64,000 nucleotides of DNA. Source: Gracilimonas mengyeensis. Its GTDB lineage: Bacteria > Bacteroidota > Rhodothermia > Balneolales > Balneolaceae. The notes beneath the pieces are model-generated. The model had not been told where the DNA came from and made no database searches. It worked only from the letters and a program-made list of their open reading frames with translations. Each line of letters opens with the position of its first letter. Positions within the stretch are counted from its first letter, which is position 1. Below are positions 44,379 through 54,003 of the stretch, one piece after another. The translations under genes and the position numbers were made by a program. The stretch covers positions 124,001-188,000 of the forward strand of contig NZ_FXTP01000006.1 of the NCBI RefSeq assembly GCF_900182705.1, written 5' to 3'.

Positions 44379-45680
44379 ATGGTAAATAAGAAAAGAGAGT
44401 ATTGGATATTAGGTGGTTTTATTATGCTGCTTACCCTTGTTTCTGCCTGCGGAATTTTAAGTAGTGATGAAGATAACACCCTGCTAAAGGTAAAAACTAT
44501 CTCAGCCGTTGAGGTGGCTTTGGAAGTACAGGGAAATCCCGGCGACCAGATTATCATTGCCCGGGGCGGAGAGGAGCGCTACGCCTTCCGTCTCAACCAG
44601 CCCGACACCTTGATTTACGAGACCGGCCTGGAGCCCGCAACCTCCTACACGTGGAGCATAACCAACCAAAGCACTATTAACGGTAGGTGGCAAAACCACA
44701 AACAGCAAGCCACTACTTTAGATACCACCTCCAGCAACTTCACCTGGCAAACCTTCTCCTTTGGCGAGCATTCCTCCAGCGTGCTCTATGGCGTTTCCAT
44801 TATTGATGAAAACAACATCTGGGCCGTAGGGGAAATTTATATGAATGACTCGACCGGGCAGGCGGATAGTGATGCTTATAATGTAGCGCATTGGAATGGA
44901 ACTGAATGGGATTTTAAAAAACTACAATTTTATACGTTTTGTAATCAACCAAATACAGGCTCATATCCAGCTACTTCTGTAATTGCTTTTTCTGAAAATG
45001 ATCTTAGGATCTCTTCCGCTTCGCAAGTAACACGTTACAATGGCACAGAACAAATAGTGACAGAATGCATTCCGACATCTGTGAACAAACTATGGGGAAC
45101 AGATAGCTCAAACGTTTATGCCGTTGGAAATAATAGCACAATTTCCCATTACAACGGCCAAAGCTGGCAAAAGATTGAAACGGGCACGGAGCTGGATTTT
45201 TATGATATCCACGGGAATGAGCAGCAGGGCGTGGTGGCCATTGCGGCTCGGCAATCGGTAAGCTCGGATAAAGCTATTGTAAGGATAAAAGAAGATCTAA
45301 CCACCAAACCCCTATCCACTACACCCATTCCGTTCAGTATTAGTGGCATCTGGTTTGATGCTTCTGGAGTAACCTATGTAGTGGGAAGCAGAATTTCTGT
45401 AAAGTCTGACATAGACTATACAGGACCTTGGAGAGTTCTTGACAAAAGTGTTATTGATCATCCCTACCTATTTGCTATGGATGCCAATGGGCTAAATGAC
45501 TTGGTAGCTGTAGACGGATATGGTGAAATAATTCATTTCAACGGGGGCGTATGGACTTTGTACGAGCAGGGAATTGAAGGCAATTTATATGATATAGCTA
45601 TGAAAGAAAATGCGGTTATGGCTGTGGGTTATGACGGAAGAAAAGCATTTATAACAATTGGCAAGAGAGTAACCAATTAG
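44379..45680 (+). CDS. Propeller-like lipoprotein, repeat-flanked
   Basis: A 433-residue lipoprotein with lipobox LVSAC. A fibronectin-like stretch (VKTISAVEVALEVQ, LEPATSYTWSI) is followed by repeated W-x-V/A-G-x and HWNGTEW / HYNGQSWQKIE segments, typical of a beta-propeller. Proteins like this are widely but loosely annotated; function is unknown and it is probably surface-located. Codon composition in the middle (about 44930-45120) is AT-richer than at the ends. Two copies of a ~170-bp direct repeat bracket the gene. Confidence 0.75.
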   Translation: MVNKKREYWILGGFIMLLTLVSACGILSSDEDNTLLKVKTISAVEVALEVQGNPGDQIIIARGGEERYAFRLNQPDTLIYETGLEPATSYTWSITNQSTINGRWQNHKQQATTLDTTSSNFTWQTFSFGEHSSSVLYGVSIIDENNIWAVGEIYMNDSTGQADSDAYNVAHWNGTEWDFKKLQFYTFCNQPNTGSYPATSVIAFSENDLRISSASQVTRYNGTEQIVTECIPTSVNKLWGTDSSNVYAVGNNSTISHYNGQSWQKIETGTELDFYDIHGNEQQGVVAIAARQSVSSDKAIVRIKEDLTTKPLSTTPIPFSISGIWFDASGVTYVVGSRISVKSDIDYTGPWRVLDKSVIDHPYLFAMDANGLNDLVAVDGYGEIIHFNGGVWTLYEQGIEGNLYDIAMKENAVMAVGYDGRKAFITIGKRVTN

Positions 45681-45738
45681 GGAAGGACACAAGCAATGAT
45701 TGCAACAAAACCTAAATATTAATTGAAGAGCCATTGCC

Positions 45739-45900
45739 CTCGTTACGAACGTCTCGTTCGTAATACCTGCCGGAACCTCCGATTCCAAAAATGGTTGTTT
45801 GAGCTCTTTCCGTTCCAAAGCAGAGCGTGTGGAACGAGGTGTGTTGGCTATCCAATAGTTTTGAACCAGGATTAAAAAGGATGAGTAAGATTTGCAGGAT
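45739..45900 (+). repeat. Long direct repeat, right copy
   Basis: It matches the left copy at 44021-44192: a 40-bp identical block (45861-45900) and the similar 'aagcagagcgtgtggaac' and 'ctcgttacgaacgt' words. The stretch also holds an inverted 'cgttacgaacg...cgttcgtaa' dyad (45741-45763). The remaining intergenic DNA to 45999 contains low-complexity 'ctaaaacct' and 'caatctgcaattttcaatctt' words. Confidence 0.8.
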
Positions 45901-45999
45901 TATTTATTCCTAATTGGAAAAAGAAATTAGGCCCAAAACTAAAACCTATCACCTTATCCCTCAAAATCTGCAATCTGCAATTTTCAATCTTCAATCACC

Positions 46000-47226
46000 T
46001 TATTCATACCGCACCGCATCCGCAGGCTGCACTTTGGAGGCGCGATGGGCTGGGTACCAACTCGCAAGCACGCACAACAGCAGGCTGGCGGCCAGGATGA
46101 TGATTACATCGAGCGGACGGATTTGTACGGGGTAGGCATCAATGATAAAGGCGGAAGAGAGCTTAACAAGTCCAAATTTCATTTGGGCCCAGCTTAGCAA
46201 CAAACCCAGCGAACCGCCGATGCCACAGCCAATCAAACCGATGTAAAACCCTTGCTTGCGGAAAATGTTTTTGATACCGCTCCGGCTGTATCCCATCGAC
46301 ATAAGGATGCCGATATCCCGCTGCTTCTGAATCACAATCATAGTGAGTGAACCGATGATATTGAGCACGGCAACAATCACAATGAGAATGAGAATCACGA
46401 AAGAACCCCATTTTTCCAATAGCATCACATCGTAGAGCGGTTTCTGGAGATCGTACCAGGTGGAAATCTCAAAATCGGAGCCCAACATGGTTGCTAATTC
46501 TTCTTTTACCTGTTCGGCCTCGTCGTTGTCATGTAGTTTTATATCCAGACCGGATAATTGATTAGGAGAGCGAAAGAGGCGTTGGGCCGCTTCAATATCA
46601 ACAAAAACTTTGGGTCCGCCCACAATTTGCTGCAGAAAGTAGGAGCCGCGCAAATCAAAGCGGTAGGTGCGGGGCACGGTAATTTGGGTAAGGGCATTTT
46701 TCATGCCGGCGGCACTGAGCAGGGCAATGTCTTCTCCGATGCGCAGGTTCAGCCGGTTTTTGAGCTCATCGTGGACGATAATGCCAGGCGTTTGATCGCG
46801 CACGGAAATATCAAACACACCGGAACTGATGCTTTGCTGAATATCTACCAGTTGAAAAAAAAGGTCACGCTCAATGCCCTTTACATCCACCACTTCGTTG
46901 CGGGCACCGTCCATGGCCAGCAGTGCTTTCCCGTCCATATAAGGAGAGATTACACGCACTTCCGGCAAGGATTCTATTTTTTCCATCACCTCACGGTTTT
47001 GAGCAAAAGTAGAGGTGCCGGTGGCTTCAACCCGTACATCGGGGTCGTAGGAGAGCAGGAAGCTTTTTATCACATCAAAAAAACCATTGAAAACAGACAG
47101 TACTACAATCAGCAAAGCCGTACCAATGGTGATACCTGTGATGCTGATGAATGTCAGCGTAGAAATGAGTGAAATGTGCTTACGCGAAAATAAATAACGC
47201 CGCGCGATGAATCCGGAATTCTTCAT
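46000..47226 (-). CDS. LolE/LolC-like ABC transporter permease
   Basis: A 408-residue FtsX-type permease. An N-terminal membrane helix in ISTLTFISITGITIGTALLIVVLSVFNGF is followed by a large periplasmic domain and three C-terminal helices (VILILIVIVAVLNIIGSLTMIVIQKQRDIGIL ... SMGYSRSGIKNIF). This is the lipoprotein-releasing LolCE pattern. The matching ATPase is not adjacent. A longer frame to 47274 exists, but ATG 47226 (MKNSGFIARRYLFSRK) is the family start. It diverges from glgB with about 100 bp between starts. Confidence 0.9.
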   Translation of the reverse strand: MKNSGFIARRYLFSRKHISLISTLTFISITGITIGTALLIVVLSVFNGFFDVIKSFLLSYDPDVRVEATGTSTFAQNREVMEKIESLPEVRVISPYMDGKALLAMDGARNEVVDVKGIERDLFFQLVDIQQSISSGVFDISVRDQTPGIIVHDELKNRLNLRIGEDIALLSAAGMKNALTQITVPRTYRFDLRGSYFLQQIVGGPKVFVDIEAAQRLFRSPNQLSGLDIKLHDNDEAEQVKEELATMLGSDFEISTWYDLQKPLYDVMLLEKWGSFVILILIVIVAVLNIIGSLTMIVIQKQRDIGILMSMGYSRSGIKNIFRKQGFYIGLIGCGIGGSLGLLLSWAQMKFGLVKLSSAFIIDAYPVQIRPLDVIIILAASLLLCVLASWYPAHRASKVQPADAVRYE

Positions 47227-47329
47227 ATCACCAAAATATAGAATAAGTGCGTGGAAAGCACTTGAATTGGACACTGAGTTTTATGAAAGTTTTAGTATCT
47301 TAAGCGCCCCTTCGAATTCAAAAATAGTG

Positions 47330-49531
47330 ATGAGTTCAACGCTTTCTAAAGACATAATAGCTTCAATTTCTGACGGCTCACACGGCGATCCTTTTTCGGT
47401 TCTTGGCCTTCATAAAGTGAAGGTGGATGGAAAAACAAAATTAGTGCTTCGGGCTTTTAGGCCAGAGGCTAACGCATTAACGGCTATTGTCGGAAAGAAA
47501 AAATATGAGTTAGAGCGACTCTCTGACGAGGGTTTGTTCGAATATGTTTTTGCCCGCCGTAAAAACAAGGTGAGCTACCAGTTAGAGGTAGAACCTTATG
47601 ATGGCGAGAGCTTTACCATCAGTGATGCCTATCAATACGACTCGCTGATTGATGATTTTAACCTGCAGTTGTGGGGAGAAGGTACCCATAAGAAAGCATA
47701 TGAATTTATGGGGGCTCATCCGCGCACGGTGGATGGTGTGGAGGGAACCCATTTTGTGGTGACAGCCCCCAGCGCCTCGCGCGTAAGTGTGGTAGGTGGC
47801 TTTAACAACTGGGATGGTCGTGTGCACCGCATGCGTAAGTTTCATGATCAGGGGCTTTGGGAGATTTTCATTCCGCATGTAATTGAAGGCGACTATTATA
47901 AGTACGAGATCAAGACGCCGGTACAAGATCCGCCTTTGCTCAAATCCGATCCTTTTGCTTTTTATTCGGAGTTGCGCCCCGGCACGGCCTCCATTGTAAA
48001 AGATATTGAAGGATATGAATGGGGAGATAAAAATTGGATGGAAAACCGGACCGAGACCCAGGCTAAAGATCAGCCTATTTCGGTTTATGAGATGCACCTG
48101 GGATCATGGCGCCGCAAAGTAGGCGAGGAGCCGGGCTTCTTGAATTACCGGGAAACGGCTGACCAGCTGGTGCCTTATCTTAAGAATTTGGGATATACTC
48201 ATGTGGAGTTGTTGCCGGTTGCCGAGCATCCGTATGACCCTTCCTGGGGGTATCAAATTACCGGCTATTATGCCCCAACCAGTCGTTTTGGCGAGCCGGA
48301 AGATTTTATGTACTTCGTGGATCAGTGTCACCAGGCGGGCATTGGTGTGCTTGTTGACTGGGTCCCGGCCCACTTTGCCAAAGATGAACACGGGTTGCGC
48401 CGTTTTGATGGTACCGGACTTTTTGAGCATGACGATCCCCGCAAAGGCGAACATAAAGATTGGGGCACCAGCATTTTCAACTTTGGCCGTAACGAAGTAA
48501 AGAATTTCCTTATCTCAAACGCCGTGTATTGGTGTGATAAGTTCCATATTGATGGACTGCGTGTAGATGCGGTAGCCTCTATGTTGTATCTGGATTATTC
48601 CCGTGATGAAGGTGAGTGGGTGCCCAATGAATATGGTGGCCGGGAAAATATTGAAGCCATCGAATTTTTGAGAAATTTCAATGACTCGGTCCATGAGCAG
48701 TATCCCGGTGTGATTACTTTTGCAGAAGAATCTACTTCCTGGGGTGGCGTTTCTAAACCGACTGATACGGGAGGCTTAGGCTTTGACTTTAAATGGAATA
48801 TGGGATGGATGAACGATACGCTGTCTTATATTGAAAAAGATCCCATCTACCGAAAATACCACCAGGATCAACTGACTTTTTCGTTGATTTATGCTTTTTC
48901 CGAGAATTTCATTTTGCCGTTTTCGCATGATGAAGTAGTACATATGAAGGAATCCATGCTGTCAAAAATGCCTGGTGACGACTGGCAAAAGTTTGCCAAT
49001 GTTCGACTTTTATATACCTACATGTACACGCATCCCGGGAAAAACCTGTTATTTATGGGGGGCGAGTTCGGACAATGGTCTGAGTGGAGTGAAGATCGCT
49101 CACTGGATTGGCACCTGTTAGAGTGGGAAAAGCATAAAGGGCTGCAGCAGCTGGTTAAAGACCTGAATGGCATCAACCAAAAAGAAAAAGCCCTGCATGA
49201 AGTTGATTTTGACTGGCGAGGCTTTGAATGGGTTGACATCAGTGATGCAGACAACAGTATTATATCGTACATTCGCAAAGCCAAAGACCCTGACGATTTT
49301 GTACTAGTGATTTTAAACTTTACCCCTACCGTGCAATATGGATACAAAATTGGGGTGCCCCATGCCGGCGAATACGAAGTGCTGATGAACAGTGATTCGG
49401 AATTTTACGGGGGCAGTAATGCCGGAGACAGCCACATCCATGCCGAGTGGGGAGAGTGGCACAATCAAAAAGCACATATATCTATAACCATACCGCCTTT
49501 GGCTGGTGTAATATTAAAACCAAAGAGTTAG
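47330..49531 (+). CDS. glgB: 1,4-alpha-glucan branching enzyme GlgB
   Basis: A 733-residue GH13 branching enzyme. The N1 domain starts at HGDPFSVLGLHK, a CBM48 domain follows (FVVTAPSASRVSVVGGFNNWDGR), and the catalytic barrel has nucleophile Asp413 (DGLRVDAV), acid/base Glu466 (FAEEST) and FSHDEVVH. These map onto known catalytic residues of E. coli GlgB (Asp405, Glu458). The upstream in-frame extension to 47207 lacks similarity. It heads the glycogen cluster with malQ. Confidence 0.96.
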   Translation: MSSTLSKDIIASISDGSHGDPFSVLGLHKVKVDGKTKLVLRAFRPEANALTAIVGKKKYELERLSDEGLFEYVFARRKNKVSYQLEVEPYDGESFTISDAYQYDSLIDDFNLQLWGEGTHKKAYEFMGAHPRTVDGVEGTHFVVTAPSASRVSVVGGFNNWDGRVHRMRKFHDQGLWEIFIPHVIEGDYYKYEIKTPVQDPPLLKSDPFAFYSELRPGTASIVKDIEGYEWGDKNWMENRTETQAKDQPISVYEMHLGSWRRKVGEEPGFLNYRETADQLVPYLKNLGYTHVELLPVAEHPYDPSWGYQITGYYAPTSRFGEPEDFMYFVDQCHQAGIGVLVDWVPAHFAKDEHGLRRFDGTGLFEHDDPRKGEHKDWGTSIFNFGRNEVKNFLISNAVYWCDKFHIDGLRVDAVASMLYLDYSRDEGEWVPNEYGGRENIEAIEFLRNFNDSVHEQYPGVITFAEESTSWGGVSKPTDTGGLGFDFKWNMGWMNDTLSYIEKDPIYRKYHQDQLTFSLIYAFSENFILPFSHDEVVHMKESMLSKMPGDDWQKFANVRLLYTYMYTHPGKNLLFMGGEFGQWSEWSEDRSLDWHLLEWEKHKGLQQLVKDLNGINQKEKALHEVDFDWRGFEWVDISDADNSIISYIRKAKDPDDFVLVILNFTPTVQYGYKIGVPHAGEYEVLMNSDSEFYGGSNAGDSHIHAEWGEWHNQKAHISITIPPLAGVILKPKS

Positions 49532-49539
49532 ATTTTTAG

Positions 49540-51036
49540 ATGAGATTTCCACGTTCGTGCGGTTGTTTAGTTCATCCCACTTCTTTTCCTGGAAAATACG
49601 GAATGGGAGATTTCGGATTTGAAGCCCGCACTTTTATTGATTTTTTAGAACGCACCCATCAAACTATATGGCAGGTACTTCCGTTAACGCCAACGGGCTA
49701 CGGCAACTCTCCTTATGCCAGCTATTCTGCTTTTGCCGGTAATGTATATCTGATCAGCCCTGATATTTTACAAAAAAAGGGGCTGCTTAAGGAAAAGGAA
49801 CTAAAAGAAATTGAGTTACCTGAAGGCACCGAAGCGGCCTACGACGAAGCCTTTGCTAATAAAGACCGCGTATTTAAAAAAGCCTGCGACCGGTTTTATG
49901 ATAATATGACGGCCAAGGACAAAAAGGCTTTTAATGCATTCAAGAAGCAGAATAAGCACTGGTTGGATGACTTTGTGCTGTTTATGGCCTGTTCGCTGCA
50001 TTACGATAAACAACCCTGGAATACCTGGGACAAGGACGTCGCACAGCGCAAACCGGCGGCACTGAAGGCTTATCGCAAAAAATTCAGTAAAGAAATTGAG
50101 TTTCAGTACTGGTTGCAATTTGAGTTCCACAACCAGTGGATTGCCCTGAAGGAATATGCCAATGAGAAAGGCATTCGTGTAGTAGGTGATATCCCCATTT
50201 TTGTGGATCACAATAGTGCCGATGTATGGGCCAACCCAAAATATTTTGAAGTTGACAAGCAAGGCAATCGTGAATTGGTAGCCGGCGTACCGCCCGATTA
50301 TTTCAGTAAAACCGGTCAGCTTTGGGGAAATCCACTTTACAAGTGGGATGAACTGGAGAAAGACGGGTTTAGCTGGTGGGTTGACCGCTTCCGGCATATG
50401 TTTACCATTTGTGATGCCATCCGTGTAGATCACTTCCGTGGCTTTGATGCTTATTGGGAAGTGGAAGCATCCGCAAAAACGGCGGAGAAAGGCGAATGGG
50501 TGGATGGCCCCGGTGAGAAGCTGTTTGATACCATTTTGGACAAATGCGGAGAGCTTCCCATCATTGCGGAAGATCTCGGCTTTATGACCGAAGGCGTGCA
50601 GAAATTGCGCGATAAGTATAATTTCCCCGGGATGAAAATCATTCAGTTTGCCTTCGATTCGGACTCTGCAAATAGTTTTTTGCCGCACAACTATTCGCAA
50701 AACAGTGTAGCTTATTCCGGTACGCACGATAATGACACTGCACTGGGATGGTACCATACAACCAATGAGCAAGAGCGGCACCGTGCGCGCATTTACACCC
50801 GTTCATCCGGACAAACCATTAACTGGGAGTTTATTCGTTTGGGAATGCTTTCCGTTTCCGATCAGGCTATATTCCCCCTGCAGGACTATATGGGCCTTGG
50901 CAGCGCAGATCGCATGAATATTCCCGGAACTTCGTCGGGCAACTGGTTGTGGCGATACACCAGCAACATGCTTGATAAGGTAGATGAAGAACAAATCAAG
51001 CATTTAGCCGAACTGAGTAACCGGCGCAGGAAATAA
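49540..51036 (+). CDS. malQ: 4-alpha-glucanotransferase MalQ
   Basis: A 498-residue GH77 amylomaltase of the compact type. It starts with SCGCLVHPTSFPGKYGMGDFG, and has the catalytic nucleophile Asp297 (AIRVDHFRGFDAYWEV), acid/base Glu344 (IIAEDLGFM) and a final YSGTHDNDTALGW motif. It moves maltodextrin chains between acceptors. It begins 8 bp after glgB. Confidence 0.95.
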   Translation: MRFPRSCGCLVHPTSFPGKYGMGDFGFEARTFIDFLERTHQTIWQVLPLTPTGYGNSPYASYSAFAGNVYLISPDILQKKGLLKEKELKEIELPEGTEAAYDEAFANKDRVFKKACDRFYDNMTAKDKKAFNAFKKQNKHWLDDFVLFMACSLHYDKQPWNTWDKDVAQRKPAALKAYRKKFSKEIEFQYWLQFEFHNQWIALKEYANEKGIRVVGDIPIFVDHNSADVWANPKYFEVDKQGNRELVAGVPPDYFSKTGQLWGNPLYKWDELEKDGFSWWVDRFRHMFTICDAIRVDHFRGFDAYWEVEASAKTAEKGEWVDGPGEKLFDTILDKCGELPIIAEDLGFMTEGVQKLRDKYNFPGMKIIQFAFDSDSANSFLPHNYSQNSVAYSGTHDNDTALGWYHTTNEQERHRARIYTRSSGQTINWEFIRLGMLSVSDQAIFPLQDYMGLGSADRMNIPGTSSGNWLWRYTSNMLDKVDEEQIKHLAELSNRRRK

Positions 51037-51117
51037 AATTTTAACTAAAAATTGCCCGATTTCATATACAGGCCGTGTTTTTGTATATTCAGGGCTTAGA
51101 AATTTCAAAAGAAATAT

Positions 51118-51936
51118 ATGTCGTTTTCATTAAATCATTTACCGAAGCGGACCGAAAAACCAAGGAATGATGGTTTAACGTTGGTTTTGGATAAAGGGTA
51201 TAGCGTACGTCAGGCCAAAGATTTTGTAGAAGCCTGCTCCAATTATGTAGATATTATCAAATTGGGATGGGGTACGGCCTACGTTACGCAGAATCTGGAA
51301 GAAAAAGTGGCGGTCTATCATGATGCCGGCATTCCTGTTTATTTTGGTGGTACTTTGTTTGAAGCTTATGTACTTCGTGACCAACTGGACGGTTATGTGG
51401 AACTCATGAAGCGCTATGGAATTGGTCATGTGGAGGTTTCGAATGGCACCATTTGGTTGTCGGACGAGCGAAAGCTGGCTATCATCCGTGAACTGAGCAA
51501 AGAGTTTAACGTTCTTTCAGAAGTGGGTAGCAAAAACCCGAACGACATTATCCCGCCTTACAAATGGGTGCGCATCATCGAAAAAGAGCTGGAAGCAGGC
51601 GCTGAAAAAGTTATTTGTGAAGCACGTGAAAGCGGAACGGTTGGGGTGTTCAGGCCCAATGGAGAAGTACGTTCCGGTTTAATTGAAGAAATTACCGACC
51701 AAATACCCCAGGAAAAACTGATTTTTGAAGCACCTCAGAAAGAGCAGCAGGTATGGTTTATCCGCAAATTCGGCAGTAATGTGAATTTGGGAAATATTCA
51801 GCCCGCTGAAGTGATTCCGGTAGAAACCCTGCGTCTCGGCTTACGTGGAGACACTCTTTTGGATTTCTACTCTCTGGATGACGATGAGGACTTAAACAAC
51901 GTAATGAAAGACAATAAAATCTCTAACGAAGAGTAA
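51118..51936 (+). CDS. Phosphosulfolactate synthase (ComA family)
   Basis: A 272-residue TIM-barrel with the ComA pattern: TLVLDKGYSVRQAKDFVEA, VDIIKLGWGTAYVT, YFGGTLFEAYV, HVEVSNGTIWLSD, SEVGSKNP, VICEAREGT-type (CEARESGTVGVF) and IFEAPQKEQQVWFI. The family adds sulfite to phosphoenolpyruvate, giving phosphosulfolactate, the entry to sulfolactate, coenzyme M or cysteate-type sulfonates. Its place between malQ and a glycogen-synthase-like gene is unexpected; a partner phosphatase is not seen nearby. Confidence 0.9.
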   Translation: MSFSLNHLPKRTEKPRNDGLTLVLDKGYSVRQAKDFVEACSNYVDIIKLGWGTAYVTQNLEEKVAVYHDAGIPVYFGGTLFEAYVLRDQLDGYVELMKRYGIGHVEVSNGTIWLSDERKLAIIRELSKEFNVLSEVGSKNPNDIIPPYKWVRIIEKELEAGAEKVICEARESGTVGVFRPNGEVRSGLIEEITDQIPQEKLIFEAPQKEQQVWFIRKFGSNVNLGNIQPAEVIPVETLRLGLRGDTLLDFYSLDDDEDLNNVMKDNKISNEE

Positions 51937-51955
51937 TCACTGAGAGTACTTATTT

Positions 51956-52759
51956 ATGAAAATACTGTATGTTGCCGCTGAAATCTCCCCTTTTGCACGC
52001 ATGACTTATACGGCCGATTTACTTCGGTTCTTGCCTGCCTCATTACAAGACAAAGGATTTGAAATACGAATTTTACTTCCGAAATACGGTACGATTAATG
52101 ACCGTCGTAACCGTCTTCACGAGGTAATCCGTTTGTCTGGTATTGAGGTTGAAGTGGGCGATACCAAAGAAAGTATGAAAATTAAAGTAGCCAGCATTCC
52201 CAATGCCAAGCTACAGGTTTATTTCTTAGACAACGACACTTATTTCAAGAGAAAAGGCCTTTTCAGAAAGCCTGACACGGAAGAGTTCTACGAGGACAAT
52301 GACGAGCGTTTGGCCTTCTACAATAAAGGCGTATTGGAAACAGTTATTAAGCTCGGCTGGGAACCTGACATTATTCACTGTCATGACTGGCCTGCCGGAC
52401 TGGTGCCCCTTTTGGTACGTACCAAGTACAAAGACCAAGACATCTTCAAGAACACAAAAATTGTGTATAACCTGCATCACCCCATCAACGAAGGGGATTC
52501 AGATTCGCAACGTGTACTTGAGTTGCTCGGCCTGCCGGCGGATACCGATATCGACAACCTGACAGAAAAAGGGAAGGTGGATTTGTTGAAACTCGGTCTC
52601 AAGTACAGCGATCATGTTGTTACGGGTAATTACCTGAAAGACGAATTTGACGATGTATTCGAAGAGCTGGGAATAACACCTGAGAAAATTCAGGGTTCCC
52701 CCGAAGACGTTTCTGATAAGTTTGCAGAATATTACCGGACTATTTCTGACGCTGAATAA
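51956..52759 (+). CDS. Half-length glycogen/starch synthase-like protein
   Basis: The 267-residue protein covers only the N-terminal GT5 catalytic half (MKILYVAAEISPFAR start, EPDIIHCHDWPAGLVPLL, VYNLHHP). The C-terminal GT1 half is absent and the stop codon is clear. The ADP-glucose-binding loop K-T-G-G-L, normally after position 14, reads RMTYTADL here. It therefore cannot be a normal glycogen synthase. Similar short proteins are common in Bacteroidota-like genomes. A scaffold or regulatory role in glycogen metabolism is inference. Confidence 0.85.
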   Translation: MKILYVAAEISPFARMTYTADLLRFLPASLQDKGFEIRILLPKYGTINDRRNRLHEVIRLSGIEVEVGDTKESMKIKVASIPNAKLQVYFLDNDTYFKRKGLFRKPDTEEFYEDNDERLAFYNKGVLETVIKLGWEPDIIHCHDWPAGLVPLLVRTKYKDQDIFKNTKIVYNLHHPINEGDSDSQRVLELLGLPADTDIDNLTEKGKVDLLKLGLKYSDHVVTGNYLKDEFDDVFEELGITPEKIQGSPEDVSDKFAEYYRTISDAE

Positions 52760-52791
52760 TCACAGAAAGAGATAAATTAAATAATCATTTG

Positions 52792-54003
52792 ATGAGCAAA
52801 ACCAATAAGGGGCTGTATTCCTTATGCATCCCCCTGTTTGCCCTGCTTTTACTAGTTGCGGGGTGTAAAGAAAATCCCGGAAGTGTGGGTAACGACTACA
52901 TTGATAACCCTGAACTCACTTTCGACACCCTTGCCGTTTCACAAATCGAAACCCGTAGCTTTTCCGGGTACTCCGGAAGGCTGGCCTTCATACCTTTAGG
53001 TTATTACGACGACGCCGTTTTTGGCGAAGTTGAAGCCATTGGTATGGTAAAGCCGATACGCCGGCCTGCCCGTATTAGTTCGGACAGCATCGAACTGGGT
53101 AATTTTTCCATGTATCTGGAGATAGGCATAGACAGCCTGAACACTTATGGCGATACGCTATCTCAAACCAGCTTTACGGCGTATCCTGTTACCTCCAACT
53201 GGAGAGGGGCTGCTTTCCGTCACGATCAGGCATTAAATTTTGATGAGAGTCGGCCTGTGGCATCATTTACGATTGGTGCAGAGGATACGATGGTAGTTGA
53301 GCAACTGAGCCAGGACTGGGTAGATGAATACGAAGTATATCTGACCGATAACAGTCTGGATTCAACCTATAATTATGATTTTAAAGGTTTGGCTATTGTT
53401 CCCGATAACAATTCCAGCAAGATTTCATTTGCAGTGGCAAGTGAATCACGTTTTAAGATCATCAACGAGGCGCAAACAGATACTGTGAGTGCCGGCTTGA
53501 TGGATTGGGCATATTCGTTGAATCGCAGCAACACTAATATTCCGCCAGAAGCAAATGCACTTCATTCTACTTTAGAGGGAATGACTAAAGTGCAATTCCC
53601 GGAAGAAGAGATCAAGACTCTGATGGGCGATAAAAACCTGGTGCGAGCAGAATTTTTGTTATATGAAAATCAAGAGTTTTCAACAGAAATGCTGCCAGAC
53701 AATCATAATCGGTTGGTGATAAATTCATTAAGTCTGGATTTTCTACAAGAAAATGATGCTGCTTATGAATACCAATTTGGAGCGGTTGATTTTGTTGCCT
53801 CTCGCGAAGAGACTGGTTCAAAAAAGTTTGTACTAAACCTTACCAACTACATCAATAATGTGGTGTATGGTAGCGAGGATCGATATGAGATGTTAATTGG
53901 TGTGGGCTCAAGTTCGGGTGCACTGCGTTCAATGTTGCTTTATAATGAATCGGCGCCGGACTCGTTGACTCCTAAAATAATTTTTACATCCTTAGCTGAA
54001 TAA
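52792..54003 (+). CDS. DUF4270-like lipoprotein
   Basis: A 403-residue lipoprotein (lipobox VAGC) whose mature start has the NPGSVGNDYIDNPELTFDTL pattern seen in DUF4270-type proteins. The rest is beta-rich with motifs such as FTIGAEDTMVVEQLSQDWV and KFVLNLTNYINNVV. In Bacteroidota-like genomes a DUF4270 gene often follows the short glycogen-synthase gene, and the same order holds here. Outer-membrane attachment is likely; function unknown. A TTG at 52789 is the alternative start. The stop overlaps the next gene start by 1 nt. Confidence 0.7.
   Translation: MSKTNKGLYSLCIPLFALLLLVAGCKENPGSVGNDYIDNPELTFDTLAVSQIETRSFSGYSGRLAFIPLGYYDDAVFGEVEAIGMVKPIRRPARISSDSIELGNFSMYLEIGIDSLNTYGDTLSQTSFTAYPVTSNWRGAAFRHDQALNFDESRPVASFTIGAEDTMVVEQLSQDWVDEYEVYLTDNSLDSTYNYDFKGLAIVPDNNSSKISFAVASESRFKIINEAQTDTVSAGLMDWAYSLNRSNTNIPPEANALHSTLEGMTKVQFPEEEIKTLMGDKNLVRAEFLLYENQEFSTEMLPDNHNRLVINSLSLDFLQENDAAYEYQFGAVDFVASREETGSKKFVLNLTNYINNVVYGSEDRYEMLIGVGSSSGALRSMLLYNESAPDSLTPKIIFTSLAE

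Noticed and set aside
47207-47329. Longer N terminus for GlgB starting at 47207
   Set aside because: The extra 41 codons overlap the divergent LolE-like gene start and have no GlgB similarity; the ATG at 47330 is followed directly by conserved N1-domain sequence.
49816-50781. 321-codon antisense frame over malQ
   Set aside because: It is a shadow of a conserved GH77 gene; its sequence lacks motifs and the sense strand is well supported.
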